Below, piece after piece: positions 33,640 through 47,800 of a DNA stretch of 64,000 nucleotides. Under the pieces are notes generated by a model that was not told the origin of the DNA, did not search any database, and saw nothing but the letters and a program-made list of their open reading frames with translations. The position numbers and the translations under genes are program-made. Source of the stretch: Dryocosmus kuriphilus (taxonomy: Eukaryota > Arthropoda > Insecta > Hymenoptera > Cynipidae); the NCBI GenBank assembly GCA_038277395.1, contig CM076193.1:179732601-179796600 (forward strand), read 5' to 3'. Numbering within the stretch: the stretch's first letter is position 1; every line of letters begins with the position of its first letter.

Positions 33640-34330
33640 AGTCAGTTAATTGAAGTTTGACTGATTAATCAGTTATTTCATAATATTTAGTAATTCTGAT
33701 AGTAAAAAAATCCCTGATTGAACATAATTGTACTGAAACAGTATGAATATTCAAATTATTGACCCTCAAGTTAAAAAATGACTAAGTTCAAAATTAATCC
33801 TTTTTAATGAAAAATTAAGCTATGCGATTGAAAAAGAAAATTTTCTTGTTGAAAACATAACTATTTTTGGTTCAAATTGAATTTCTTTTGTTTAAAATAG
33901 ATCTTTTTTAGTTGATAATTAACCCATTTTTTTATTTTTGGAAACTTGTCGACGTTAAAAATTCATTTCAGGTCGAAAAATCACGTTTTTTTTGTTAAAA
34001 ATTAAACTGCTTTGCTTGAAGTTAAGTTTCTTTTGGTTGGAAAATAATCTTTTCTTCGGAAGAAAACGTTTTATCGAAATTTTTCTTTTTTTTCTAGAAT
34101 ATACAGCTTACCTTTGGTTGAAAATCAATCAACTATGCCATTGCAACGAACTTTTTTTATTGAAAATAAACTTTTTGGGGTTTAATATCTATTTTTGGTT
34201 CAAATTGAATCTTTTTCGTTCGAAATTTAACTGTATTATTTTTGGTTGAAAAAGTTAATCCTTTTTAGTTCAAAATTTGACTATTTTCATATTTGGGAAT
34301 TTAACGATTTTGTTAAAAATTCATTGGAAG
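33640..34330 (+). repeat. AT-rich segment duplicated on both sides of the purine satellite, left copy
   Basis: About 690 bp recurring at about 37575-38240 in the same orientation, with small differences (shared cataatatttagtaattctg, aaatagatct, gttgataattaacccat, ggaaaataatctttt). It contains short 'gttgaaaat' motifs related to the 355-bp satellite further right. Confidence 0.85.
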
Positions 34331-37300
34331 AGGGAGAAAAGGGAATACGGTGGGAACAGAGGGAAAATGGTATAATACATTTGTACCAGGGAGAAACGGG
34401 TATAATAAATTTGGAACAGGGGGAAGGGGCATAACAGAGTTTGAAGAAGTGGAAAATGGTATAATGCAGTTGGAGCAAGGAAAACAGGGTATCATGTAAC
34501 TGGCAAAGGAAGAAAGGATCTCATATATTTTAACAGGGGAAAAAGGGTATATTACACTTGGAACAGTGGGACAGGTGTATAATGAAATTAGAAAAGGGGG
34601 AAAAGTGTATAATACAGTTGGAACAGGAGGAAAAGGGTATAATACAGTCGGAACAGGGGAAAAAGGGGAAAATAATGTTGGAACAAGGGGGAAAGTGTAT
34701 AATACAGTTGGAACAATGGGAAAAGAATATAATACAATTGGTTCAATGGAGGAGTTATAATACAGTTGAAACCAGGGAAAAAGTGTATAATGTAGTTAAA
34801 ACAGGAGGAAGGGGTATAATAAAATTGAAACAGGGAAAAGGGTATAATACGCTTGGAAAGGAAGAAAAAAAGTATAATAGAGTTGGAACCGAGAGAAAAG
34901 TGTTTAATAAAGCTGGAGCAGGAAATAATAAATTTGTAACAAGGGTATAATACAGTTGGAATTAGGAAAAAATGGTATATTATAACTGGGACAGGAGAAA
35001 AGTGTATGATATACTTGGGACACGGAAAAATGGTGTAATACAGTTGGAATAGGTGGAAAAGTGCATAATAAAGTTAGCACAGGGGAAAAGGGTGTAATAT
35101 ATTTTAAACAGAGGGAAAATGATAATACAGTTGGAACAGGGTGAAAGGGGTATAATAAAGTTGGGACAGGGGAAAGTGTATAATACATTTGGAGCAGGGG
35201 GAAAATGGTTTAATACAGTTGGAACAAGGGGATAATAAAGTTGGAAAAAGGGATAAGGGGTATAATATAAATGGAACAGGCGAAAAGGACGTAATATAGT
35301 TGGAATATACGGAAAATGTTATAATGCAGTTGGAGTAGGCGGAAAGATGTATAATAAAGTTGGAACTGAGGAAAAGCGTATAATACACTTGGAACAGAGG
35401 GAAAATGATACAATATATTTGTAACAGGGAGAAACCGGTATAATAAAGTTGGAACAGGTGGAAAGGGCATAACACAGTTCGAACAAGTGGAAAAGGTATA
35501 ATGCAGTTGGAGCAAGGAAAACAGGGTATCATGTAACTGGCAAAGGAAGAAAGGATCTCATATATTTTAACAGGGGAAAAAGGGTATATTACACTTGGAA
35601 CAGTGGGACAGGTGTATAATAAAATTAGAAAAGGGGGAAAAGTGTATAATACATTTTGGAACAGGATGAAAAGGGTATAATACAGTCGGAACAGGGGAAA
35701 AGGGGAAAATAATGTTGGAACAAGGGGGAAAGTGTATAATACAGTTGGAACAATGGGAAAAGAATAATATAATACAATTGGTTCAATGGAGGGGGTATAA
35801 TACAGTTGAAACCAGGGAAAAAGTGTATAATGTAGTTAAAACAGGAGGAAGGGGTATAATAAAATTGAAACAGGGAAAAGGGTATAATACGCTTGGAAAG
35901 GAAGAAAAAAAGTATAATAGAGTTGGAACCGAGAGAAAAGGGTTTAATACAGCTGGAGCAGGAGATAATAAATTTGTAACAAGGGTATAATACAGTTGGA
36001 ATTAGGAAAAATGGTATATTATAACTGGGACAGGAGAAAAGTGTATGATATACTTGGGACACGGAAAAATGGTGTAATACAGTTGGAATAGGTGGAAAAG
36101 TGCATAATAAAGTTAGCACAGGGGAAAAGGGTGTAATATATTTTAAACAGAGGGAAAATGATAATACAGTTGGAACAGGGTGAAAGGCGTATAATAAAGT
36201 TGGGACAGGGGAAAGTGTATAATACATTTGGAGCAGGGGGAAAATGGTTTAATACAGTTGGAACAAGGGGATAATAAAGTTGGAAAAAGGGAAAAGGGAT
36301 AAGGGGTATAATATAAATGGAACAGGCGAAAAGGACATAATATAATTGGAATATACGGAAAATGTTATAATGCAGTTGGAGTAGGCGGAAAGATGTATAA
36401 TAAAGTTGGAACTGAGGAAAAGCGTATAATATACTTGGAACAGAGGGAAAATGATACAATATATTTGTAACAGGGAGAAACCGGTATAATAAAGTTGGAA
36501 CAGGTGGAAAGGGCATAACACAGTTCGAACAAGTGGAAAACGTATAATGCAGTTGAAACCAGGGGAAAAGGGTATAATGTAACTGGAACATTGAACAGGA
36601 TAGAATGTAGATGGAACAGGGTGGAGATGGTATATTACAGTTGGAACAGGTGGAAAAGGTTATCAGTGAGTTGGAACAGGGTAAAAGGTTGCAATAAAGC
36701 TAGAACTGGGGGAAAGGGTATAATAAAGCTTGAACAGGGAGAAAAGAGTATAATCAATTTGGAACGGGGGAAGAGAGTATAATACAGTTAGAAGAAGGAA
36801 AGAGGGTATAATACAGTTGCAACAGGGGGATAGGGGTGTGATATAGATGGAACTCGGAAAAGGATATAATGCAGTTGGAACAGGGAAAAAGGGTATAATA
36901 AAACTGGAACAGGGATAACAGGTATAATATAAATGGAACAGGGGAAATGCTATAATATGTATGGAACAAGGGAAAGCGGATATAATACTGTTGGAACAGG
37001 GGAAAAAAGGATATATCCTTTAGAAGATGGAGGAAAGGGTATAATATAGCTGCAAGAGGGGGAAATAGTATAATATAGCTGCAAGAGGGGAAATAGTATA
37101 ATATTGCTGGAACAGGAGAAAGGGAATAATACTGTTGGAACAGGGGAAAAAGTATAATACGTTTGGAACAGGAAAAAAGGGTATAATATAGTTGAAACAG
37201 TGGAAAGGGGTATAATACATTTGGGGCAGGGGAAAGAATTATAATACAGTCTGAACGGTGGAAGAGGTTATAATATAGTTGGAACAGGATGGAACTGGTA

Positions 37301-37445
37301 TAACATAGTTGCAATAGTGGGAAAGGGGTATAATAGATATGTAACAGGGAAAAAGGGTATGGTAAGTCGTAACAGGGGAAAAGGGTATAATACATTTGTA
37401 ACAGGTGGGAAGGGGTTTAATAGAGTTGGGACAGGTGAAAACTCG
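34331..37445 (+). repeat. Purine-rich ~30-bp satellite, array 1
   Basis: Consensus ggaacagggggaaaagggta followed by taatacagtt, about 28-30 bp, repeated roughly 100 times with drift. The plus strand is almost free of C. A block of about 1036 bp is duplicated in tandem (34491 matches 35527). It ends at a 21-residue G tract at 37504-37524 after a short unique gap. The pyrimidine strand lacks stops for long stretches, giving false ORFs rich in YYTLSPVPTV. Confidence 0.95.
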
Positions 37446-37503
37446 AAAAACGCAGAATAAACGCAAAATCAGTGTTTAGCCAAAAGCTACGTCACTCTCG
37501 GAC

Positions 37504-37524
37504 GGGGGGGGGGGGGGGGGGGGG
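37504..37524 (+). repeat. G homopolymer (21)
   Basis: Uninterrupted run of G, followed by ttagggc. Similar tracts begin each block of the intron-6 array. Confidence 0.9.
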
Positions 37525-37574
37525 TTAGGGCAAAGCTGCGTTTGTCAGCAAGTGGTAGGGAGGGGTTCAAGTTT

Positions 37575-38240
37575 AACCAAAAAATTTTTTGGCTGATAAA
37601 TCAGTTATTCCATAATATTTAGTAATTCTGGTAATAAAAAAATCCCTGATGGAACACAATTTTACTGAATCAGTATGAGTATTCAAGTCAGCCACCTTCC
37701 AGTTGAAAAATGGTCAAATAAATTGGTCTTTTTTTTATTAAAAATTGAAATATGTGATTGAAAAAGAAATTTTTCTTTTTGAGAATATGACTATTTTCGG
37801 TTCAAGTTGAATCTTTTTTGTTCAAAATAGATCTTCTTTAGTTGATAATTAACCCATTTTTTATTTTTGAAATCTTAAAGATGTTGTTAAAATTCATCTC
37901 AGGTCGAAAAGTCGTGTTTTTTGGTTAAAAGTTAAATTGCTTGGGTTGAAATTACGTTTTTTTTGATTGGAAAATAATCTTTTTCTTTGGACGAAAAATT
38001 TTTATCGAATTTTTTTTTTATTCTTTGCTAGAATATACAGCTTATCTTTGATTCAAAATCAATCAACCATGTTGTTGAAAATAACTTTTTTTGTTGAAAA
38101 TGAACTTTTTCATGTTTAAAATCTATTTTTGGTTCAAATTGAACATTTTTCGTTCGAAATTTAACTATGTAATATTTGTTTGAAAAAATTAATCCTTTTT
38201 AGTTCAAAATTGGACTGTTTTTATATTTGGGAATTTAACG
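37575..38240 (+). repeat. AT-rich duplicated segment, right copy
   Basis: Second copy of 33640-34330, same orientation, ending ttatatttgggaatttaacg like the left copy. The array plus one flank could therefore have arisen by duplication or been inserted between two repeat copies. Confidence 0.85.
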
Positions 38241-38865
38241 ATATGTTTTAATTGAATGGCAAGCACGAGAAATGTTATGAGAATGCGCCTGGGTAGCGGG
38301 CAGATTTTTCAATAACAATATTGTGCGTTTAAAGAATAAACCATCAGCTGGATCGAAAAATGGTTGCCAGAGAATTTGTAGGTCTTTGGAAGGTGAATAA
38401 TTCTGCGTGTCAATATTTTCTCGTATCTCGTACACTTTTGCTGAAAAGTATATTTCTTTATATTAATTAACATTATTTTACGAATAACTCAAAAAGTATG
38501 AGCCCTTGGAAAAAAATACCAAGCAAATTGGTAGATCGTTTTGAGGTGAACAACTTCGTTTATTATGATTTTTTTCGTATCTTGAATATTTTGGCGGGAA
38601 ATTTGAATTGTTGATTTTTAGAAAGAAATTATGATGGATAAAAACCAGAACCGTTGGTCAAAGGTGGCTGATTAACGAATTCGTCCTTACTTTTCACGCT
38701 TTAAAGAAGTCTGCCAAGGCGCAATTCCGTACGACTAGGCCTTCGAAAGTTATCGTGTATACAGGCAACAACGACGACGACAACAATGACCACAACAACA
38801 ATAAAAACAAAACAAACAAAACTAATACTTTCTCATTGAGATGAGAATGTAAAAGGAGTTTTAAA
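38241..38865. other. Unique intron spacer with short acaacg/acaaca simple repeat
   Basis: No gene is supported. 38766-38822 is a low-complexity caacaacgacgacgacaaca-type microsatellite. The rest looks like unique AT-rich intron. Confidence 0.5.
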
Positions 38866-41800
38866 TTTATTATAATTTAACTATTTTGTTAAAAATTGGT
38901 CTTTCTAAGTTACAAATTAAACCATTCAGTTGAAAATTAACTTCTAGTTATTGAAAATATAAATATTTATAATTAAAAATAAATTTTTCTCTTGGAAACT
39001 GTAAAATTTTTGACGAAAAATTGAAATATTTTAGTTGGAATTGAATTTGGTTGTTTTTAAAAATATATTATTTTTATTTGAAAATTAATCTTTTTTTCTT
39101 CAAAATTTAGCTTTTTTCACTTTTACTTGAGAATTTAGCTTTCTTAGTGAAAAACTTATATTTGGTCGAAAAATTTCTTTTTTTTTTCATTGATAATTAT
39201 CAGCATAAGAAAAGAGTTTTAAATTTATTATAATTTATCTGTTTTGTTAGAAATTGGTCTTTTTCAGTTACAAATTAAACCATTCCGTTCAAAATTAATT
39301 TCTAGTTGTTGAAAATGTAAATATTTATAATCAAAAATAAATTTTTCTCTTTGAAACTGTAACATTTTTGACGAAAAATTCAAATATTTTGGTTGGAATT
39401 TAATTTGGTTGTCTTTCAAAATTCAACTATTTTTATTTGAAAATTGATCTTTTCTTCAAAATTTAACTTTTTTTCATTTCTGCTTGAGAATTTAGCTTTT
39501 TTAGTGAAAAATTTATCTTCGGTCGAAAAATTTCTTTTTTTATTGATAATTATAAACATAAGAAAAGTGTCTTAAATTTACTATAATTTATCTGCTTTGT
39601 TACAAATTGGTATTTGTCAGTTACAAATTAAACCATTCCGTTCAAAATTAATTTCTAGTTGCTGAAAATATAAATATTTTATGATTAAAAATAAATTTTT
39701 CTCTTTGAAACTGTAAAATTTTTGACGAAAAATTCAAATATTTTGGTTGGAATTTAATTTGGTTGTTTTTCAAAATTCAACCATTTTTATTTGAAAAATA
39801 ATCTTTTCTTCTTCAAAATTTAGTTTTTTTCCTTTTTGCTTGAGAATTTAGCTTTTTTAGTGAAAAATTTATCTTTGGTCGAAACATTTCTTTTTTCTTA
39901 TTCATAATTATCAGCATAAAAAAATAGATTTAATTTTATTATAATTTACCCTTTTTTCTTCAAAATTGGTATTTTTCAGTTACAAATTATACCATTCCGT
40001 TGAAGGTTAATTTCTAGTTGTTGAAAATATAAATATTTATAATCAAAGATAAATTTTTCTCTTTAAAATTGTAACATCTTTCACGAAAAATTGAAATATT
40101 TTGGTTGGAATTTAATTTGTTTGTTTTTCAAAATTCAACTATGTTTACTTTAAAATTAATCTTTTCTTCTTCAAAATTTACCTTCTTTCATTTTTGCTTG
40201 AGAATTTAGCTTTTTTAGTGAAAAATTTATCTTTGGTCGAAACATTTTTTTTTTTTTTATTCATAATTATCAGCATAAAAAAATAGATTTAATTTTATTA
40301 TAATTTGTCTGTTTTGTTAAAAATTGGTCCTTTTCAGTTACAAAATAAAACATTCAGTTAAAAATTATTTCTACTTGTTGAAAATATAAATATTTATAAT
40401 TAAAAATCAATTTTTCTCTTTGAAACAGTAACTTTTTTGACGAAAAATTCAAATATTTTGGTTAGAATTTAATTTTGTTGTTTTTCAAAACTCAACTATT
40501 TTTATTTCAAAATTTATCTTTTCTTCAAAATTTAAATTTTTTCATTTCTGCTTGAGAATTGACCCTTCTTAGTGAAAAATGTATCTTCGGTCGAAAATTT
40601 TTTTTTTCTTTATTAATAATTATCAACATAAAGAAAGAGTTTCAAATTTATTATAATCTAACTGTTTTGTAAAATATTGGTCTTTTTCAGTTACAAATTA
40701 AACCATTCCGTTGAAAATTAATTTCTAGTCGTGGAAAATATAAATATTTATAATTAAAAATAAATTTTTCTCTTTGAAACTGTAACATTTTTCACGAAAA
40801 ATTGAAATATTTTGGTTGGAATTAAATTTGGTTGTTTTTAAAAATATGTTATTTTTATTTGAAAATTAGTCTTTTCTTCTTCAAAATTTAGCTTTTATCA
40901 CTTTTACTTGAGAATTTAGCTTTCTTAGTGAAAAAACTTATCTTTGGTCGAAAAATTTCTTTTCTTTTTCATTGATAATTATCAGCATAAAAAAATAGAT
41001 TTAATTTTATTATAATTTGTCTGTTTTGTTACAAATTGGTATTTGTCAGTTATAAATTAAACCATTCCGTTGAAAATTAATTTCTAGTTGCTGAAAATAT
41101 AAATATTTATGATTAAAAATGAACTTCTCTGTTTGAAACTGTAACATTTTTGACGAAAAATTCAAATATTTTGGTTGAAATTTAATTTGGTTGTTTTTCA
41201 AAATTCAACTACTTTTATTTGAAAAATAATCTTTTCTTCTTCAAAATTTAGTCTTTTTCCTTTTTGCTTGAGAATTTAGCTTTTTAGTGAAATGTTTATC
41301 TTTGGTCGAAACATTTATTTTTTTTTTTATTCATAATTATCAGCATAAAAAAAATAGATTTAATTTTATTATAATTTGTCTGTTTTGTTACAAATTGGTC
41401 CTTTTCAGTTTCAATTAAAACATTCAGTTAAAAATTATTTTCTACTTGTTTAAAATATAAATATTTATAATTAAAAATCAATTTTTCTCTTTTAAACAGT
41501 AACTTTTTTGACGAAAAATGCAAATATTTTGGTTAGAATTTAATTTTGTTGTTTTTCAAAACCCAACTATTTTTATTCCAAAATTTATCTTTTCTTCAAA
41601 ATTTAAATTTTTTCATTTCTGCTTGAGAATTGACCCTTCTTAGTGAAAAATTTATCTTCGGTCGAAACATCTTTTTTCTTTATTAATAATTATCAACATA
41701 AAGAAAGAGTTTCAAATTTATTATAATCTAACTGTTTTGTTAAAAATTGGTCTTTTTCAGTTACAAGTTAAACCATTCCGTTGAAAATTAATTTCTAGTC

Positions 41801-44800
41801 GTGGAAAATATAAGTATTTATAATTAAAAATAAATTTTTCTCTTTGAAACTGTAACATTTTTCACGAAAAATTGAAATATTTTGGTTGGAATTGAATTTG
41901 GTTGTTTTTCAAAATTCAACTACTTTTATTTGAAAAATAATCTTTTCTTCTTCAAAATTTAGTCTTTTTCCTTTTTGCTTGAGACTTTAGCTTTTTAGTG
42001 AAAAGTTTATCTTTGGTCGAAACATTCCTTTTTTTTTTATTCATAATTATCAGCATAAAAAAATAGATTTAATTTTATTATAATTTACCTGTTTTATTCA
42101 AAATTGGTATTTTTCAGTTACAAATTATACCATTCCATTGAAAATTAATTTCTAGTTGTTGATAATGTAAATATTTATAATAAAAAATAAATTTTTCTCT
42201 TTGAAACTGTAACATTTTTGACGAAAAATTCAAATATTTTGGTTGGAATTTAATTTGGTTGTCTTTCAAAATTCAACTACTTTTATTTGAAAATTAATCT
42301 TTTCTTCATTTAACTTTTTTCATTTCTGCTTGAGAATTTAGCTTTTTTAGTGAAAAATTTGTCTTCGGTCGAAAAATTTCTTTTCTTATTGATAATTATC
42401 AACATAAAAAAAGTGTCTTAAATTTATTATAATTTATCTGTTTTGTTACAAATTGGGACTTGTCAGTTACAAATTAAATCATTCCGTTGAAAATTAATTT
42501 CTAGTTGCTGAAAATGTAAATATTTATGATTAAAAATAAATTTTTCTCTTTGAAACTGTAACATTTTTGACGAAAAATTCAAATATTTTGGTTGGAATTT
42601 AACTTGGTTGTTTTTTAAAATTCAACTATTTTTATTTGAAAAATAATCTTTTCTTCTTCAAAATTTAGTTTTTTTCATTTTTGCTTGAGAATTTAGCTTT
42701 TCTAGTGAAAAATTTATCTTTGGTCGAAACAGTTCTTTATTTTCTATTCATAATTATCAGCATAAAAAAATAGATTTAATTTTATTATAATTTACCTGTT
42801 TTGTTCAAAATTGATATTTTTCAGTTACAAATTATACCATTCCGTTGAAGGTTAATTTCTAGTTGTTGAAAATATAAATATTTATAATCAAAGATAAATT
42901 TTTCTCTTTAAAATTGTAACATCTTTCACGAAAAATTGAAATATTTTGGTTGGAATTTAATTTGTTTGTTTTTCAAAATTCAACTATGTTTACTTTAAAA
43001 TTAATCTTTTCTTCTTCAAAATTTACCTTCTTTCATTTTTGCTTGAGAATTTAGCTTTTTTAGTGAAAAATTTATCTTTGGTCGAAACATTTTTTCTTTT
43101 TTATTCATAATTATCAGCATAAAAAAATAGATTTAATTTTATTATAATTTGTCTGTTTTGTTAAAAATTGGTCCTTTTCAGTTACAAAATAAAAACATTC
43201 AGTTAAAAATTATTTCTACTTGTTGAAAATATAAATATTTATAATTAAAAATCAATTTTTCTCTTTGAAACAGTAACTTTTTTGACGAAAAATTCAAATA
43301 TTTTGGTTAGAATTTAATTTTGTTGTTTTTCAAAACTCAACTATTTTTATTTCAAAATTTATCTTTTCTTCAAAATTTAAATTTTTTCATTTCTGCTTGA
43401 GAATTGACCCTTCTTTGTGAAAAATGTATCTTCGGTCGAAAATTTTTTTTTCTTTATTAATAATTATCAACATAAAGAAAGAGTTTCAAATTTATTATAA
43501 TCTAACTGTTTTGTAAAATATTGGTCTTTTTCAGTTACAAATTAAACCATTCCGTTGAAAATTAATTTCTAGTCGTGGAAAATATAAATATTTATAATTA
43601 AAAATAAATTTTTCTCTTTGAAACTGTAACATTTTTCACGAAAAATTGAAATATATTTTGGTTGGAATTAAATTTGGTTGTTTTTAAAAATATGTTATTT
43701 TTATTTGAAAATTAGTCTTTTCTTCTTCAAAATTTAGCTTTTTTCACTTTTACTTGAGAATTTAGCTTTCTTAGTGAAAAACTTATCTTTGGTCGAAAAA
43801 TTTCTTTTCTTTTTCATTGATAATTATCAGCATAAAAAAATAGATTTAATTTTATTATAATTTGTCTGTTTTGTTACAAATTGGTATTTGTCAGTTATAA
43901 ATTAAACCATTCCGTTGAAAATTAATTTCTAGTTGCTGAAAATATAAATATTTATGATTAAAAATGAACTTCTCTGTTTGAAACTGTAACATTTTTGACG
44001 AAAAATTCAAATATTTTGGTTGAAATTTAATTTGGTTGTTTTTCAAAATTCAACTACTTTTATTTGAAAAATAATCTTTTCTTCTTCAAAATTTAGTCTT
44101 TTTCCTTTTTGCTTGAGAATTTAGCTTTTTAGTGAAATGTTTATCTTTGGTCGAAACATTTATTTTTTTTTTTATTCATAATTATCAGCATAAAAAAATA
44201 GATTTAATTTTATTATAATTTGTCTGTTTTGTTACAAATTGGTCCTTTTCAGTTTCAATTAAAACATACAGTTAAAAATTATTTTCTACTTGTTTAAAAT
44301 ATAAATATTTATAATTAAAAATCAATTTTTCTCTTTTAAACAGTAACTTTTTTGACGAAAAATGCAAATATTTTGGTTAGAATTTAATTTTGTTGTTTTT
44401 CAAAACCCAACTATTTTTATTTCAAAATTTATCTTTTCTTCAAAATTTAAATTTTTTCATTTCTGCTTGAGAATTGACCCTTCTTAGTGAAAAATTTATC
44501 TTCGTTCGAAACATTTTTTTTCTTTATTAATAATTATCAACATAAAGAAAGAGTTTCAAATTTATTATAATCTAACTGTTTTGTTAAAAATTGGTCTTTT
44601 TCAGTTACAAGTTAAACCATTCCGTTGAAAATTAATTTCTAGTCGTGGAAAATATAAGTATTTATAATTAAAAATAAATTTTTCTCTTTGAAACTGTAAC
44701 ATTTTTCACGAAAAATTGAAATATTTTGGTTGGAATTGAATTTGGTTGTTTTTCAAAATTCAACTACTTTTATTTGAAAAATAATCTTTTCTTCTTCAAA

Positions 44801-47800
44801 ATTTAGTCTTTTTCCTTTTTGCTTGAGACTTTAGCTTTTTAGTGAAAAGTTTATCTTTGGTCGAAACATTCCTTTTTTTTTTATTCATAATTATCAGCAT
44901 AAAAAAATAGATTTAATTTTATTATAATTTACCTGTTTTATTCAAAATTGGTATTTTTCAGTTACAAATTATACCATTCCATTGAAAATTAATTTCTAGT
45001 TGTTGATAATGTAAATATTTATAATAAAAAATAAATTTTTCTCTTTGAAACTGTAACATTTTTGACGAAAAATTCAAATATTTTGGTTGGAATTTAATTT
45101 GGTTGTCTTTCAAAATTCAACTACTTTTATTTGAAAATTAATCTTTTCTTCAAAATTTAACTTTTTTCATTTCTGCTTGAGAATTTAGCTTTTCTAGTGA
45201 AAAATTTGTCTTCGGTCGAAAAATTTCTTTTCTTATTGATAATTATCAACATAAAAAAAGTGTCTTAAATTTATTATAATTTATCTGTTTTGTTACAAAT
45301 TGGGACTTGTCAGTTACAAATTAAATCATTCCGTTGAAAATTAATTTCTAGTTGCTGAAAATGTAAATATTTATGATTAAAAATAAATTTTTCTCTTTGA
45401 AACTGTAACATTTTTGACGAAAAATTCAAATATTTTGGTTGGAATTTAACTTGGTTGTTTTTTAAAATTCAACTATTTTTATTTGAAAAATAATCTTTTC
45501 TTCTTCAAAATTTAGTTTTTTTTCATTTTTGCTTGAGAATTTAGCTTTTCTAGTGAAAAATTTATCTTTGGTCGAAACAGTTCTTTATTTTCTATTCATA
45601 ATTATCAGCATAAAAAAATAGATTTAATTTTATTATAATTTATCTGTTTTGTTATACAAATTGGTATTTGTCAGTTACAAATTGAACCATTCCATTGAAA
45701 ATTAATTTCTAGTGTTGAAAATGTAAATATTTATAATCAAAAATAAATTTTTATCTTTGAAACTGTAACATTTTTGACGAAAAATTCAAATATTTTGGTT
45801 GGAATTTAATTTGGCTGTCTTTCAAAATTCAACTATTTTTATTTGGAAATTAATCTTTTCTTCAAAATTTAACTTTCTTCATTTCTGCTTGAGAATTTAG
45901 CTTTTTTAGTGAAAAATTTATCTTCAGTCGAAAAATTTCTTTTTTTTATTGATAATTATCAACATAAAAAAAGTGTCTTAAATTTATTATTATTTATCTG
46001 TTTTGTTACAAATCGGTATTTGTCAGTTACAAATTAAACCATTCCGTTGAAAATTAATTTCTGGTTGCTGAAAATATAAATATTTATGATTAAAAATCAA
46101 TTTCTCTCTTTAAAACTGTAACATTTTTCACGAAAAATTCAGATATTTTGGTTGGAATTTAATTTGGTTGTTTTTCAAAATTCGACTATTTTTATTTAAA
46201 GAATAATCTTTTCTTCTTCAAAATTTAGTTTTTTTCCTTTTTGCTTGAGAATTTAGCTTTTTTAGTGAAAAATTTATCTTTGGTCGAAACATTTCTTTTT
46301 TTTTTATTCATAATTATGAACATAAAAAAAGAGATTTAATTTTATTATAATTTATCTGTTTTGTTCAAAATTGGTATTTTTCAGTTACAAATTATACCAT
46401 TTCATTGAAGATTAATTTCTAGTTGTTGAAAATATAAATATTTATAATTAAAGATAAATTTTTCTCTTTGCAATTGTAACATTTTTCACGAAAAATTGAA
46501 ACATTTTGGTTGGAATTTAATTTGGTTGTTTTTCAAAATTCAACTATGTTTACTTCAAAATTAATCTTTTCTTCTTCGAAATTTACCTTGTTTCATTTTT
46601 TCTTGAGAAGTTGCCTCTTTTAGTGAAAAATTTATCTTTGGTCGGAAAATTTTTTTTTTTTTATTGATAATTATGAGCATAAAAAAAGGGTCTTAAATTT
46701 ATAATAATTTATCTGTTCTGTGACAAGTTGGTCTTTTTCAGTTACAAATTAAACCATTCAGTTGAAAATTATTTTCTAGTTGCTGAAAATATAAATATTT
46801 ATAATTAAAAATCAATTTTTCTCTTTGAAACAATAACTTTTTTGACGAAAAATTCAAATATTTTGGTTAGAATTTAATTTTGTTGTTTTTTAAAACTCAA
46901 CTATTTTTATTTCAAAATTAATCTTTTCTTTAAAATTTAAATTTTTTCATTTCTGCTTGAGAATTGACCCTTCTTAGTGCAAAATTTATCTTCGGTCGAA
47001 AATTTTTTTTTTTCTTCATTAATAATTATCAACATAAATAAAGAGTTTCAAATTTATTATAATCTGACTGTTTTGTTAAAAATTGGTCTTTTTCAGTCAC
47101 AAATTAAACCATTCCGTTGAAAATTAATTTCTAGTTGTTGAAAATGTAAATATTTATAATCAAAAATAAATTTTTCTCTTTGAAGCTGTAACATTTTTGA
47201 CGAAAAATTCAAATATTTTGGTAGGAATTTAATTTGGTTGTTTTTCAAAATTCAACTAATTTTGTTTGAAAAATAATCATTTCTTCTTCAAAATTTAGTT
47301 TTTTTTCCTTTTTGCTTGAGAATTTAGCTTTTTTGGTGAAAAATTTATCTTTGGGCGAAACATTTCTTTTTTTTAAATTCATAATTATCAACATAAAAGA
47401 AGAGACTTAAATTTATTATAATTTATCTGTTTTGTGCAAAATTGGTATTTTTCACGTACAAATTAAACCATTCCGTTGAAGATTAATTTCTAGTTGTTGA
47501 AAATATAAATATTTATAATTGAAGATAAATTTTTCTCTTTGCAACTGTAACATTTTTCACGAAAAATTGAAATATTTTGGTTGGAATTTAATTTGATTGT
47601 TTTTCGAAATTCAACTATTTTTATTTGAAAATTAATCTTTTCTTCTTCAAAACTTACCTTTTTTCATTTTTTCTTGAGAATTTAGCTTTTTTAGTGAAAA
47701 ATTTATCTTTGGTCGAAAAATTTTTTTCTTTATTTATAAATATCAGCATAAAAAAATATTTGTAAATTTATTATAATTTATCTGTTTTGTTAAAATTTTT

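Noticed and set aside
34287..37466. Many minus-strand ORFs with repeated YYTLSPVPTVLYPF-type peptides, and plus-strand GYNTVGTGGK-type ORFs, in the purine satellite (also 50284-63939).
   Set aside because: They follow the ~30-bp repeat period in a stop-poor, strand-asymmetric satellite; copies differ by indels and show no conserved start, splice or domain.
38235..38435. 66-codon minus-strand ORF in the spacer.
   Set aside because: No motif, no splice context, and length expected by chance.
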